A DNA stretch of 64,000 nucleotides from Paraspadella gotoi (lineage: Eukaryota; Chaetognatha): the NCBI GenBank assembly GCA_051294375.1, contig CM119270.1:9611530-9675529 (forward strand), read 5' to 3'. Numbering within the stretch: position 1 is the stretch's first letter; every line of letters begins with the position of its first letter. A program made the translations under genes and the position numbers. Below, one piece after another: positions 1-14,000 of the stretch. The notes below the pieces were generated by a model. That model did not search any database and was not told where the DNA came from. It saw nothing but the letters and a program-made list of their open reading frames with translations.

Positions 1-264
1 AAAAGGATTTAATCCGAGAACCGACCATAAATCTTTTCTGACGACGACATGAGATCGACGCGGATGTGGCCAAGGTGTGGGCGGGAGATGTGGGAGATGT
101 AGAGCGGGATGTGGACAGAGATGAATATTTTGGCACGTGTGGACACAAAAATATCAAGGAAAAGCAATGGAAGGATCAACGCAAGAAGATGAAACGTCAA
201 AAGGGGAGAGCCAGAAATTGATTTTGAGTATATACGATTGGTAATTAAACTTGGATAAAACATT

Positions 265-305
265 ATATGAAATTGGTACAACCAATATAAAAATTATTCA
301 TCCAT
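265..305. repeat. Fragment of interspersed repeat R1
   Basis: It matches the segment at 9868-9912 and the reverse complement of about 13130-13172 (GAAATTGGTACAACCAATAT core). Family R1 is AT-rich and recurs at least four times in the window. Confidence 0.7.
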
Positions 306-1437
306 ACTATTTTTCATATTTAAGTTAAAAAATGATCTAAGAAACAATAGAGAAATACAGGGAAAAAACGTTTACATGAAATAATCGTGGGAGAGTGGAA
401 AAAATGGAGAAAAGTTGCGTTTTAAGAGTAGAAAATATGGGAAAATAGAAGGAAGGAAGAAAAAAAAGGGGGAAAAAAAGAGCATCATTGAAAGAAAGAA
501 ATTTGGGCTCTCGTGAGAACATTAAGCAAAACAAAATATGACGAAGACGAAATAAAATAAAGCCTCCTGTAATAACATCAACGCTACAGGATTTCGGTTT
601 ATTCTTAACGGAAAAGAGAAAACGGATCAGAGTATCTGGACCCGCAACCCGCCGCCGCCGCCGCCGACGCAACTACAGCCGCAGCCTCGGAGTCTTCAGC
701 GTCCGCCCAACGTCGAGCCAGCGCCGCGCGGTGGCACTTCCGCTGCTTCCATCGCCGCCGCAACATCTTTGGCTTAAACCAGGATCGCAGTCTCGAAGTC
801 ACGGTGACCCAGGCGGGATTCACGGGGAAGTGAGGATGAAAGAGGGGAGAGAATAAAGAGTGAAAGGGTGAGAGGGAAAAAGGAGTCGTGAAACGAGAGA
901 AATAAAGTAATTTGTCGTATGAAAGTAAAAAGAAAATATTGAAACCGAAAAACCTATTAAATTCTACAAAAGGTACAAATTGAAAGCAAATTGAAGATAA
1001 AGGTTATGGGAAGAAAGGTAAGAAAGAAAAGTGGAAAATGTGTTTGCAAGAAAAAGAGCTGACAAAGAAATTTCGGCTGGTCGACCAAGGGGGGAGGTGA
1101 AAAAAATGAGAATGAAAAGAACTGAGGTTTGTCGTAAATATTGGACTGGCGAGAATCTGAGGTCGATGACTTTAATTCAATAAAAGTTGACAAAGAGAAA
1201 GTGAGAAAAAAAAAGACAAAAGGGAACGACAAAGAAAATGAAAATAATAAGTTATTTAAAGTTATATAATTATTTTAGCTCACAACATTTAGCCAAGAAG
1301 CTATTCGCCGTTAAGAGAAAATAATTATTCGACATAAGGTAAAAGGCAAAGGGAGGGGACGAGGGAGATAAGGAAAGAAAAGTACTGGATGGCTTTGCGA
1401 GAGCGCGCGAGCAGGCAAATGCACTGACGAGTGCGAA

Positions 1438-1499
<62 letters not shown>

Positions 1500-3989
1500 T
1501 TGTGCGATTGGGTAGGGTTTAGCTGTCAGCAAATATTAGGCGGATAGAGAGACAAGACGCAAAGCTCTAGATAGATTATATAAATAGATTATAGAAAGAC
1601 TATTTTATCCACGTTATTTCCCAATCAAATTTATAGTAAGAATCTATTTCATTAAAAGTTGTGACCTCCTAAAAAATATTCTAAAGAAATGAACCCGCCG
1701 TGAAATGTTGACTTACTGTCAATCCGCAAAAAAGGTCGTTTTACGAATGGGAGAGAAACAAACCATAAGATTTTTTGTTTGGTATACTCCAGTGCAACTG
1801 TTCCAAACACAAAACGGTCAAACACTAGTAAGATTTTTGTACGTTGACATAATTGTCAAAAGGCAACTAATTCGTATAGAGAAAGCTATTTTTGGGATAT
1901 TCCGATCTACTAAAAAGAACAGAATTGTGACATACGTAATAGTCTAGAACTCAACTGCCGATCATCAATAATATATAATATATTATTCACATATCATCCA
2001 GCTTAAATTCTTCTTTCTACCCCTGGCACCAACCTCTTTTTATAACCATAACCATCTCCCCCTCCCGGTCCTCTTCCCGAGACCCTAAAAATCCTCTTAA
2101 TTCTGACGAGCGATTTTATGTCCCATCTTCCGTCGAGAAAACTGAAAAATTACGACCGTGGGCGCCGGGGCGGTTTGGCGGGCGAAAAAAAGCGGAAGAA
2201 TCGAGCGGACGGAATCGGGTTTTTGGATTGAGGAACGCCCAACTCCCACCCCTCCCCAGTCTCCACCCCTAACCCCACACCACCCCTTTTTCCCTTCAAA
2301 TCGGGGAAGGCAAACCCGATCGATTGAGGTCCGAATCTTGACACATTTCGCTAATAATCCCTAAATCATGGAGTCTCACTATTCGGGATTTTTTTTAGCA
2401 CTATTTAATATTTGATAATTGAGCATTTAATATTATTTAGATTTTTAACTTGACCGAAACCAGGGAATACTTATTTTAGAAGAGAAAAGAGTTTCGAAAC
2501 GATTTGATAGGATGTGTATCAAGATTTGATGAAATCGAAAACTTTAGTAAACCGATTGGACATGATATTTCTTAAAATCAATCTAAAGTGTATGTTTAAA
2601 CGTTGGCGGAACATGACTCGGGGCAGGATTAGTTCGGAAGCATGAAAAACGTGGCTATCGTAATGTAATTTAATTAAGACAATATCGCGTGCAACAAGAT
2701 ATCCTGAGAAAAAAGTTCAGGAAGGAAACCATTAAATGATTGTTAACTCCATTTTGTTTGTAAATAAAGGTTTTGTCTTTGTTATTGTTACTTTTAAATA
2801 GTTAATATAAAATTAACCAATATCATTTATCGACTTTATTTTTTGTGACTAAATTTTTACTTACATTTAATATTTGTATAATCACGTGACCATAAAATAG
2901 AATTCATTGACATATCTCAATTACACAAATCTATTGCAAATATGGCATTAAGTGCAAGAGAAACCAAGTTATTTCATTCAGCGAATCCCATCAAGGTCAC
3001 CGTTTTGTTTCTTATTTCCGGAGCAGAAAAAAAAAGGAAAGCCGGTAACATATCAGACAGAGAGAGAGAGAGGTCAAAGTCGAAGGACATTTCTTTTTGG
3101 TCAGCTGATCATGAAAAAGACTGCAGTCCAAGAAAAATCTCATGTACATTGATAAGAACTGAAAACGAAAATTTAACAGAATCAAAGATAATTATGTAGC
3201 GAATTGCTTCCTTTGCTTCAATTACGAAAAAAAATCTTTATATGAAATCAATTACGACACGATAATGAAAAAATGGAAGCAGAAAACTAAAACCGAAGAT
3301 AAAAGATGAATTTTGAGCAAAGAAACATTTGTCCCTCAAACATCAAAAATGGAAGTCGTGAAAAAGGAGTGTTAAGTATTAAATTAAAATAAAAGGAATG
3401 AGTTTGAAAAAAATGGAAAATATTTAAGGCAGATTAGGAAAAGTGTATGAAAAGGGAGAAACAATCAGTCAGAAAAGTGAAAGAAGAAAGTTTGGGGAAA
3501 AAAGGTGAAGGAATGTCAGACAACGACGAGCGAGTGGACGGTTGCTCAGAGCTAGAACAAAAATCCTAAAAGTCAGAAGGTTAAACGGTAAAAACGTTCC
3601 GAGGCACTGACGACATTTCGTTTGACAGTTAGTAGAATAATCCGAAAAATTTAATCCAAATAATGTAAAGCTACTACAATTTTTTTTAAAATTATGTATA
3701 AACATACTGCTTAACAAGTTTGAGCAAACTATACCGGATCTGCTCACGATCATTAGCGGTAAGCAGCTGATTAATTAATTAATATTAATTTTTTTTATTC
3801 GTGTCAAAATTGTTTTCCACTTTATCTCGCCTCTCAATAACAAAACAACAATCTTGATCACAAAATTAATTAATTATTTATAAATAATTAATAATTAATT
3901 AAATATTTATTAATAATTAATTAATGCAGCTTGAATTTACATTTAATATAAAGATAAAAGCATAATTAAATAGTGAAATATATTTTTTT

Positions 3990-4250
3990 GTTTTTTCCAT
4001 TTTAACTCATTTCCACTCAAACGATTCCATCGAAACTTGATTTCCAGCTCAATCACGAGTATTGGAGTTTTTTGCTAAATTGGGACAGAAGGACAGACAG
4101 ACGGATGGACGGACATCATTTTTTTTGGCATAATTTATCATAATTCGATGTTCTGACATGATATAAGTGAATGCCCGACAAGATTGGGGGGCGGACCGAC
4201 AAAGTGAATTATAGAGCCGGAATATGCTGTAAGCAGATCTGGCTAAAGAA
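3990..4250 (-). repeat. Interspersed repeat R2, copy 1
   Basis: Read on the minus strand, it aligns along its length with 36541-36840 on the plus strand. Shared blocks are AATTCACTTTGTCGGTCCG, CAGAACATC(A/G)AATTATG, a run of TGTCTGTC/CGTCCGTC, and GAGTGGAAATGAGTT. Shorter echoes with the same GACAGAC/GACC runs occur near 16826-16862 and 38310-38336. The family type is unknown. Confidence 0.75.
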
Positions 4251-4990
4251 ATAATCTTTAAAATAAAAAGGCCGAATCAGTGACCAAAGGATGGCAATTG
4301 GATACTCATGTAACATTCCATTTTTTCGTTTCGTGACCAAAGTTTTCCAGAGTAAACCGACTAAGAAGGAAGTACCAAAGAATTTGAACCAAAAAAAATT
4401 AAGAAACTGAATTAAGAGAATTCCTCACGAAAGGCGCGATAAATTGATTTTATTTTCTACATGAAATAATTCTTGGGAAATAAAAATATACGTATCTTGA
4501 GTATATGGTTAAAACTTAAAAGTGATCGAAAAGAAAAACGAAGAAGCTTGTAGAAGACGAAAGGCAGAAAATCAAATAGGGGGAAGAAATAGTTTGAGGA
4601 GTACGTAAATTAAAAAATTGGTTTGTGAGCTGAGCTCCCTTTTATTCCAAACGCCACGACATATGGGACCAACTTGACCTTGCGGTAGTCGCGGCTCTAT
4701 TACTTTGTCTGGTCCGTCTAAGGTCAAAGTTGGCTGATTTGACCGTGGTTAATGGTTAGTCGTGATCGAGAAAGAGAAAAAGTCGCCTCGAGCTAAATTT
4801 TTAATTTTTACGTTCACATTAGTTTTAAATTTTCTTCTCGTTTTCTTTAACTTGAATTAACAATTTTTGGAAGCGACATTTAGGTACATAGCTTGTGTTT
4901 CAATAAATTCCATTAAATTAAGCAGCCACTGTTCAGTACAAGGAAGATTTAAGTTAAGTCAAAAAAATAAAATAAGTGAACAATACTCAC

Positions 4991-5087
4991 TGGGTACCCA
5001 CGCGTTCGGCTCTGGCACCAGGCTAACATGGCATCCTTAATGGCAGCCGCTCCCGTCACCGCCCCACCGGACGCGCCTTTCTTCCAG
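4991..5087 (-). CDS. Exon encoding the start of the calponin homology domain
   Basis: The exon is 97 nt, acceptor TTTCAG, donor CCA|GTGAGTA, phase 2 in and phase 0 out. It reads SWKKGASGGAVTGAAAIKDAMLAWCQSRTRGYP. The second half matches helix 1 of CH domains (Leu-Ala-Trp-Cys-Gln, then Thr-x-Gly-Tyr). The family normally continues with an I-x-N-F-S/T-x-S-W motif, which I do not find in the window. Confidence 0.7.
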
Positions 5088-8000
5088 CTGAAAAAGCGAA
5101 ATTAACATCAATACAATATTATTAATTAAACCTTTAAAATTTGATTTAACCTTGGTTTTGAACCAGATCCACCGCCGCCTCCGGTTTCAAATTTGCTCTT
5201 CGCTGCCGCCATTCCGCCTGAATTAAAAATTTAAGCTAATTATGAATTTAAAAAAAAAGTAATCATACAGGAGTAGAATAGTAGCAATTATTAGAAGGAA
5301 GTTTCAAATTTCAAAAGTTAAAATTTACATATAACTGTATAACTATAAGGCCGTAGTATTTTAGGTTTTGTTTTCCGGAAACTTCGGAAACTAGAGGACA
5401 GCAGATATTTAAACAGAAAACGCAAAAGAAATTTACAGACAAAACAACATCGAGATTGATGGGAAAGAGTTTGCAAAACTAAAAAGTAAAATGAGACTAA
5501 GCTTGAGCAAAGCAGTTACTTAGTTTCGCGGTTTAACGAAATAGATGCCAGAAAACTCAAACTCAAAACGTTTTAGAACAATACCTGGTTGCTCTTTTTT
5601 CTTAGTCGGTGCACCGACTGACCCCATGGCTTTTTTCGGCGGAGCTGACAGATACAATTAGTGTATTGCTTTAATATACATGATCAGCGGTAAATTAACG
5701 CATTCGAAACAAAATAGGACACCGCAAATCAAGAAGCAGTGTAGCTAAAATATGACAAAATTTGTGTCCGAAGATGTATATGCACTTATATTAAAAGAGC
5801 GTCAAACGGCATGCGAGACTAAAAAAATCATTCAAGTTTGACAAAAGAAAAAAAATGAACAAAGACAACGAAGTCTCATCGATCAAATATGGAGACACAA
5901 TTAACCCGTATACGAAAAGACAAAACAATTATGCGTCAGTTAGTTTTAAGAATTTAATAAAAAAAACAGGATGGAGAGCATTTAATAAAAGAAGTTATAG
6001 CCCCCCCCCCGTTTTTTTAGATATCGCGTCATAATTTCTCCGCAGTCACGCATCCATTCGTGCATCGACGATTTAAGTTCAGCCGATCGGAGAAAAAAAA
6101 TCTGTCGCGACTCGAATGAGATCACGTCAACCGTCAAGCAAAGAGATGGGGAGAGTGAAAAGACGACGGCCGTCTTAAAAAAGGCTGACCAACAAGGAAC
6201 TTCGTACAATATTAGAAAGGCTGACCAACAAGGAACTTCGTACAAGATTAGAGAGGCTGACCAACAAGGAACTTTGTACAAGATTAGAGGGCTGACCAAC
6301 AAGGAACTTCGTACAAGATTAGAGAGGCTGACCAACAAGGAACTTCGTACAAGATTAGAGAGGCTGACCTGACCACAAGGAACTTCGTACAAGATTAGAG
6401 AGGCTGACCAACAAAGAACTTAGTACAAGATTGAAAATAACGAAAACAAAGACTTCATCGCTGAATGTGGTCAAAACGAGAGACTGGAGAGTTGAGACTT
6501 GAGAGGACTAACAATCAACATTTTTTCGATACTTTATACTTATATACTTATATAATGACAATCGATCAGGATGAAGAGAATTAAATATTAAACAACTCTT
6601 GAAAAAAGAAACGGTGATAACAAAGTATGCTTAAACTTATGAATAGGGATACCGGCGAATTATCTTTCGGAATGAGTGACTGACTAAAATGACTAAATGG
6701 GCTCAGGAAGTCATTAAAGGAGAAAAAGAGCTTTTACGAGCGTCTTTTTTTTTAAATAAATAATTTTACATTTGGTTCGTCGGTTAATTTACTTTTTTTG
6801 TGTAAAAATCGTCACGTCATCTCTTTGTGCGAGTTGGTTTTATCGCTTCCTAAATTCCCGACGGAGCAAACTTCTCTGACAAATTGTATGAGTCACCACA
6901 ACTGTTATAAATTGTAAATTAGTCAAATAAAACTCTAAAATAGTAAACTTTAAACATTTAAATTTAAAATCATCGTCGTGTAAAAGATGAAGTAGGGAAA
7001 TCTATATCTTTGGTTATAAAAGTCGCGATATTCAAAATTTTGAAATTCACGTTACTTACCAATTGAATGGACACTTTTAAAACAAAAAAACTAAACAAAA
7101 CTTAGCCAATAAACTAGCGCAAACACGGCGGAAAAAGACGAGCCACTTCGTTAAATTTCCCCCCTTGAATTTTTTTCCTAAGTGTTCATGTTCTCTTTTC
7201 GGTTTTCTTTTCATATGTTTGCAGGGAATTTTTTTCCCCCAGAATTTCTCTTTGAAACGCGAATGGTTGGAATTTCGAAGATTTCTGGCGCATAACTCGA
7301 GATTTGTGCGGATTTCGGTTGCGTTAGGAGAAAAGGCTTAGACTGGAGGGAGGCTTCCGGAAATCCATAGGACCGAACCGGGGAACAATGACGTGAAAAA
7401 GAATTTTACTGACCTAAAGACCGTACAGATTTAAAAAAAATTATTAATCATCATTGACCAACATTTATGCGATCAACATTAAACATTAAATCATACTAAC
7501 TTCCGTAATTACTATAATTCCTATTGGCAATTTCTTCCAATTATCGACCACATAAACGGTCACTTCGTCAATCGTACACTGAGAATTTCTTTTTCCAATT
7601 CGATAAGAAAACGAGCTGGGTCAGGACTTTTTGTACCAAACTACGGGGGAACCAAGCCTCGATCGATTGAGAATAAGAAAAAAAAACGTTTGAATAGGAT
7701 TTACATAATAATTGGCAAAACGCGGAACTCCTTATTGTATCCCGCTTCTTTTGTCTTTTGTACTAGCGCCCCTCTCTTTTATCGCGCGACTCCGAATCGA
7801 AAAGGTGAGAATTAAAAGTAGGGACTTGAAAAGCAGAGAGCGAGAGAGACTGAGAGGGAAGGTAAGGAAGGAAGGGGAGAAAAGAACTTGTTTTTGGTGC
7901 TTCATTCAATCCAGAAGATGTCCATGTATCTGAGGTAAAACAGAAGTACAGATTCTCTTTAACCACCCCCCCCACCCAAAAAAAAGGAGATAAAAATGTG

Positions 8001-11000
8001 GATATTACTCAGTGGTCAAGGAATTTTCCTACTAAGGCATGCAGGTTGGATATTGGCGACAGAACGATACAGGTGGCGTTTCTTTTTGATTTAAGCCCCT
8101 CGGGCCTGAGGACAGTCATTGGTCACAATGTTCACTTTTCAATGTACATTGGTGATATTTTGACTACTTTTCCTTCTGCGAAAAAAACCGGCACACTGAT
8201 TATATTTTTAAAATTATTTCGATGTACCGACTCGATTAGAAAGAGTTTCCGTATTTTTCTTTATATAAAGAGGAAAGACATGAAATTGTAACTCGGTTCG
8301 ATAGAGATTCGTCTCTGCCAAGAAAAACAAATGCTTCGTAGAAACATTTTAAAAGTTCGCGAGGAATCGAAGGCACTCCGCCGGGGGAAACGATGACGAG
8401 AGAAAATGGAATGGAAGAAGGTGGAAGGGAGGGAAAAGGTGTGGAATTGAAGAAGGTGGAAGGGAGGGAAAAGGTGTGGAATTGAAGAAGGTGGAAGGGA
8501 GGGAAAAGGTGTGGAATTGAAGAAGGTGGAAGGGAGGGAAAAGGTGTGGAATTGAAGAAGGTGGAAGGGAGGGAAAGGTGTAGAATAGAAGAAGGGAGGG
8601 AAAAGGGAAACGTGTGGGAACAATTTGAGAAGTGGTGGAAGAAATGGGTGGGGAAAGGTTGGGCAGGGAAGAAGGAAGGGAGGGAGGGAGGTGGGTAAAA
8701 AGGAAATGGTAAAAGGATAGTTGGGTAGTGGGAGTGGTTTAGGCGGGAAGCAGTGGATAAAATTGAGACTGAAATGGACGTGAAAGGCGATTCAATTAAT
8801 GAAGTAGAAAAAGTACGATTGATTATTGAAAGATAGATAAAGAAATCAGATCCGAAGGTTGACAAAATGGGAAAAGACTTGAGAAACTAATAGGAGAAGA
8901 GAGAAAGGTGAACCGAACCTCGTGAACGCGGCCCCGAATCCCTGGGAGGAGGATTTGAAGAGGAGGTGAATGAAAAGGAGAGGGTAATAGACCGAGTCAG
9001 TCTATCTCCTTTTATAAATAGATCAACGATGACCAAAATTTACAAAACGTAATTGACCAACACGAACAAAGGAAAAGGGATTGAAAGAAAAATGAATGAC
9101 GAAGCTCGGATTAAGATTTAAATTCCAACTCAAACAAAAAAAAAATTAGGTAAAAAAAATTATAGAATGATAGAGAAAAATACAAAAAACCTTGAATGCA
9201 TATTAAGGCGTAGTGAAAGTTACATACGAAAATTCTAAAAGTCCATTATGAACAACATACAATCAGCGAACATTAATTTGTAAAAAAATTAATTTTATAT
9301 TTTTAATTTTTGCAGTAAGCTATATTTATATATAATACTATCCTTATAAAATCAAAAATTTCAAAATAGGCTTTTCTTAATTTTGATTGCAGATTTAAAT
9401 TCCTCGTTAAAAGTTGATAAAAGAAAATATAAATCAGTTTTTAAAAATTCTTTCATTAAGTGGGTTAAAAATTAAAAAAACTATATTTAATATATAAAAA
9501 TTAATTTTCAGCTTAAAAATAGCTTTTTCTAATTTTTGACCCACTTAATGAAGGAATTTTTAAAAAGAGTTATATTTCTTTTTATCAACTTTTTATGAGA
9601 ATCCAAATCTGCAAAAAATCTTTAAAATAACTGTTTTAAAATTTTAACATTTATTGAATTAGTCTAGTATAAATATGGCCTACTGCGTAAATTGTAAATT
9701 TATTATAAATTATTTTATTACATAAATGTTCATTAGTATAATGTTGTTCGTTCCTCACTTTTTAGAATTTTAATTAAAGTTAAATTTTAGAAAATTTTTC
9801 TACGCCTTAATGCATATCATATCAATCATATCCTGAGCAAGAAAAAGGGTCGGTATCAAAATTCATGAAATTGGTAAAACCAATATAAAAATTATCCATT
9901 CATTTAATAAATAAGCTATGGTGGACTAAAATCCACCAACCGTTCATCAGCGGCCATTGGTGCCGGAGGCAAGTCATTCGCCTCCCAACCCAAAGGTCCG
10001 GGGTTCTAGCCCGGTGGTAGCCTGGCAGTTAAGAGGGACGGGGCGCTTAAACCGCCTGTAACTCGTTGTTACAGCCTGATCCGAAGCTCAGGGACTGCTT
10101 ATATTGAACGGTTCTATCACTAACACATAATAATAATTACTGTCTTTTCAAAGCTATCTTGCCCTGACTTTGGACAGGCTTTGGTGGTATAAGGCCTCCA
10201 TCACTCTTACAAGATAATTACATAGCAGGTCCATGCAAGCTTTCAATCAAGACTCTCTCACAGTCCCGTTTATTCACTCCCAGAGTACCTGGCTTCCCTA
10301 TCAATGAAGTGGAAAATATTTCAAAGAATGTTTCAATTGTATGAAAAGACCACTCCCTTAAGTATTAGATCGGGGAATACTTATTGTACTCATGTTCGTA
10401 TAAAATTTTGTTTTCAATGCAACATCAGACGACGGTTTGACGAATAAACATTAAATTGGCAGCAGATCTCTCTCTCTCTCTCTCCTCGAAAAACCAGTTT
10501 CCAATCCAAAGTTAGCCGAAAAATTCGCGCCGCTCGTTTTCGCGTTTAATTTCCCGTGAAAGTCCGCCGCTTTTTAATTAATCTCGCCGCGCAAAAAGGG
10601 GAAGAGCGCTAAGGGGGCTCCTCTCGATTCGCCGGGATTGGTTTGTTTCCAATCTGTTTCGTAGCGGAGATGCTTATCCCTTTCGCCCCCCGTCGGTTAG
10701 CGTTAAAAGGAGAGCGAAATTTTGTGTGTGTATGTGTTGAAGAGAGAGAGCCATCAGATCAAATTGGAAAAAAAAAAAACCAGTTCCAATTTTTTCCCGC
10801 TCTAATCGAGACCACTTAATTGGCGATTCCCCCCCCCCGCGTATCAATCTTTCATTTATTATTTTAATTTTGGTTTAAGTGAAGTTTTCTTTAAAATTGA
10901 AGTCTAGGAGAAAGGAGCTCAGCGTGTTATCTGGACAAAAAAGGCAGTGGTAGTGCAGATAAGGACACTTTGCGGCCCCAAAATAACTTCTCTCCATTAA

Positions 11001-14000
11001 AAAAAAAAAACTGATAAAGGAAAAAATAGATTAAAAGGGAACCTGAAATGGTTTCTTTTTTTTAAATAAGAGGAAAAGGAAAAAAAGGTTTTCGACCCAT
11101 TTAATGAATGGATCAATTAAAATCAGGTCCATGGGAGACAAAAAAAGAGAGACGCTAATTGCCTTTTTGTTTCGACAGTGGCGAGGACCAAACACGCCAG
11201 TCAATCGGCTATTAGGCTATTAGGCCCCTACAATCAAAAATTTAAAAAATATGTTCCAAAATTTCCCGCGATTCCGTGACTGATGGTTTTGTCTTTGCCT
11301 CAGAAGAAGCAGCTGATAAGCAGATCCGACTAAAAAAAACAAATGCGCGTAGCAATATGAAACATAACAAATTAAAATACCTCAAAGATGAGAAGCCATA
11401 TCTAAGCCATATTTGAGCGTAACGACGACGACGAAAACGACGGTCGCAAAGAAGTAAAGCTTTCGCCCATCTGGCGAGGAAAATAAAATATCTCGCAAAA
11501 TTATCGGCGATTCCGTGATTTCAGGACTGACAATTTGCCTCTTCGGCAATACTGTAACAGTAACGCTGACATCTAAAAATACATCGGTATTCTCCTTTTT
11601 AACAGACGAATGTTTCAAAGTAAGGGAAACAAAATTAAAAAGCGATAAATTAGGCCAACAAAACAGAGACCCCGTCTCTCCTGAACCCAGAGAGAGAGAG
11701 AGATATAGAGAGAGATTCAACTGGGCTGAGAAGTATCGTTTAATCAAAAGAAACGTCTTTAACGAATGACTACACATACGACATTAGCGAAGAACACATT
11801 AATCACGGTCCACTGACATCTTCGTCATCGTCTCAGTCTCCATCGTTGTCGTCTCTGTCTCCATCGTTGTCCCGTCGTAAAGATCCAAGGCTTTCTTCTT
11901 ATATCCGTCTTTGTCGTCGTTCTAGTTTACAATCCCGTTCGCATCATAATTATGCAAAGTCAGTAGCTCTTCCTTGTTGTTGTTGTTATTCTCAGGTGAC
12001 ATTTTTACGAGGTTATTAGACCAAGGGTAGAATTTCTTCGCCCATGTTGCCCACTGATCGTTGCCATCATCGCTATCTTAATTATATCTATAATGTAATG
12101 CTTTTATTTATGTTAATGATAACACAATTATTAAATATATCACAAACGGAAAAATATGAGGAGCTTTTTGGCAACGAAGAAGCCGAACCCTAAATTATCT
12201 CTCTCGTTTTCATTCTCGCTCTCGCTCTCTCCGGATGGGTTCTTTAGTGGAGTTCCAGATTATCGATCATTGATTATGACACAACCATTAACGTTGGCAG
12301 CGATGTAGGATCGGCCTTTCCAAGGTAGGACTTCCTCGGAACAGAAAAAGCTGGTTAAGATGAAAACATTTTCGAAGGCAAAGCTTTTTCCTCCCACGAC
12401 TCTCTCTCTCTCTCTCTCACTGCGTTGATAGCTAAGGATGGGTACGATATACTAATTTTAATTTTCAATCCATTTGTCATCTCGTCATTTCTCATCAACT
12501 AATTATTCACTGTCATATTACAGTCAAAGTTTCGATACTATTACGTCATTTTGGTACCGTTCGGTGACGTTTTATCCGAAGTCAATTGTATTATTTAAAA
12601 CGAAAAAACCTAGTACATTTCCATAAAACAACCCACTGAGCGAGAGAGCAGTTGCCAGTTCTCTTTCTTCTCTCGTTTCGCCGACTGAACGATGACTTTT
12701 TCCGAGAGTGACACTTAAATTCGTGGTCGCCCCACCCCCCTTAACCCCCTCCCCGTTAAGAGCAGTGCCCCCCGTCAGGAAAACCGGCGAAAAGGGGTGA
12801 TGGTCCCTGACGTGAGTGAAGCAGTTAAATCGATTTTAGGGAAAAAGAAAAAAATAGTCTCTAATTGCCAAAACTTGACTCATAAAACTTAAAACATATA
12901 TTTTTTAACCGTATCCTTTGCTCGGTGATATTATATATTAGTATATATATTTTAGTAACCTTTCATGAACAATAAAAGGTTTATATTGTTTATAATATAT
13001 AAATATATATATATATATATTATTTCGTCTTCTACAGGGACCTGCTATGTAATTATCTTGTAAGAGTGATGGAGGCCTTAAACCACCAGAGCCTGTCCAA
13101 AGTCAGGGGCAAGATAGCTTATTTATTAAATGAATGGATAATTTTTATATTGGTTGTACCAATTTCATAGACAAAACGTATTACAAAACGTTACAACCTA
13201 CAAAGCTACATCTTCACTTTTAGAATAGGTTTTTCAGGGTAGTAAACATTAGTTAGAGACATATTTAGGAGTACCATCTGCTGATAAGTAGAGAAATTAA
13301 GAAATTTTTTAAATTCCTTCTTTAAATCTAGTCATTTTCATTGAGATTAGTTTTTGTTGGTTCAAATTTTATTTCTTTAAAATTACTCCCTTGTATTCCG
13401 AGACGAGACATAAACTCCCTAATTTTTACTACTCTTTTCCAGAGAAATAAACATGATCTAGTAAACATTTATCGTACAAAAAAAAAGGCGCAAAGATTGA
13501 AGTGAATGAGTCATAAAGATCAAAACAAGTGGCCTGTAGTAATTTAAATCTTTGGATCTCGTAATTTGCTTCCTCCCGATTCCCCAACGGGATAAAGAAA
13601 AAGAAGAGAAAAAGAAAAAAAGAAAAAAAGGAAAAGAAAAAATAAAACCAAAAGAAAAAGGCAATTAAGTTTACTACTACGAGAGATAGATTAATACGTG
13701 CCATCATAGAAAAACTAATGTAAAGCATTAGTCATGTACGTATGTTTGTCGAAATTTCGAGAATATTGAGTTTTAAAGTTAAATAACGAATTCAAAAACG
13801 TAATTCAGCCGCTTTAAATAAACCCGTTTTCCACTGCATGGGAATCAATATCACGTGACCTAGAGGCGACGATCCGTTTAATTTAATCTCGGCATAAAAA
13901 CACGAGAATCAAACCTTTGGGGGAAAATGTACGAACTGATCGCACGGATTCAGGGATTACAGGGATGGATCATTCCACAAACCACCACAACTTAGTCATC

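Larger units (their letters stand above)
1..4990. other. No supported gene; probable intron of the CH-domain gene
   Basis: AT-rich sequence with short fragments of interspersed repeats (265-305; 3990-4250), a (GA)n tract at 1437-1499, and an AT-palindromic patch around 3765-3935 built from TAATTAAT units. A G+C-rich block at about 640-790 with (CCG)n is open in several frames, but it has no convincing splice sites or similarity, so I do not call it coding. Confidence 0.6.

Noticed and set aside
605-823. G+C-rich block with a 72-codon minus ORF (MNPAWVTVTSRL...)
   Set aside because: Contains a CCG run, is open in several frames, and has no domain, no clear splice sites and no match to the missing CH-domain part. 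It could be a 5' exon, but I cannot support it.
6181-6432. CRISPR-like array
   Set aside because: Contiguous 36-bp tandem units without spacers, in a eukaryotic intron: a minisatellite.
8236-8865. 209-codon minus ORF
   Set aside because: Mostly the translation of the 35-bp minisatellite at 8409-8583.
11382-11777. 131-codon minus ORF with a hydrophobic stretch
   Set aside because: No similarity, no start context or splice partners, and it includes a (GA)n tract. Probably chance in an intron.
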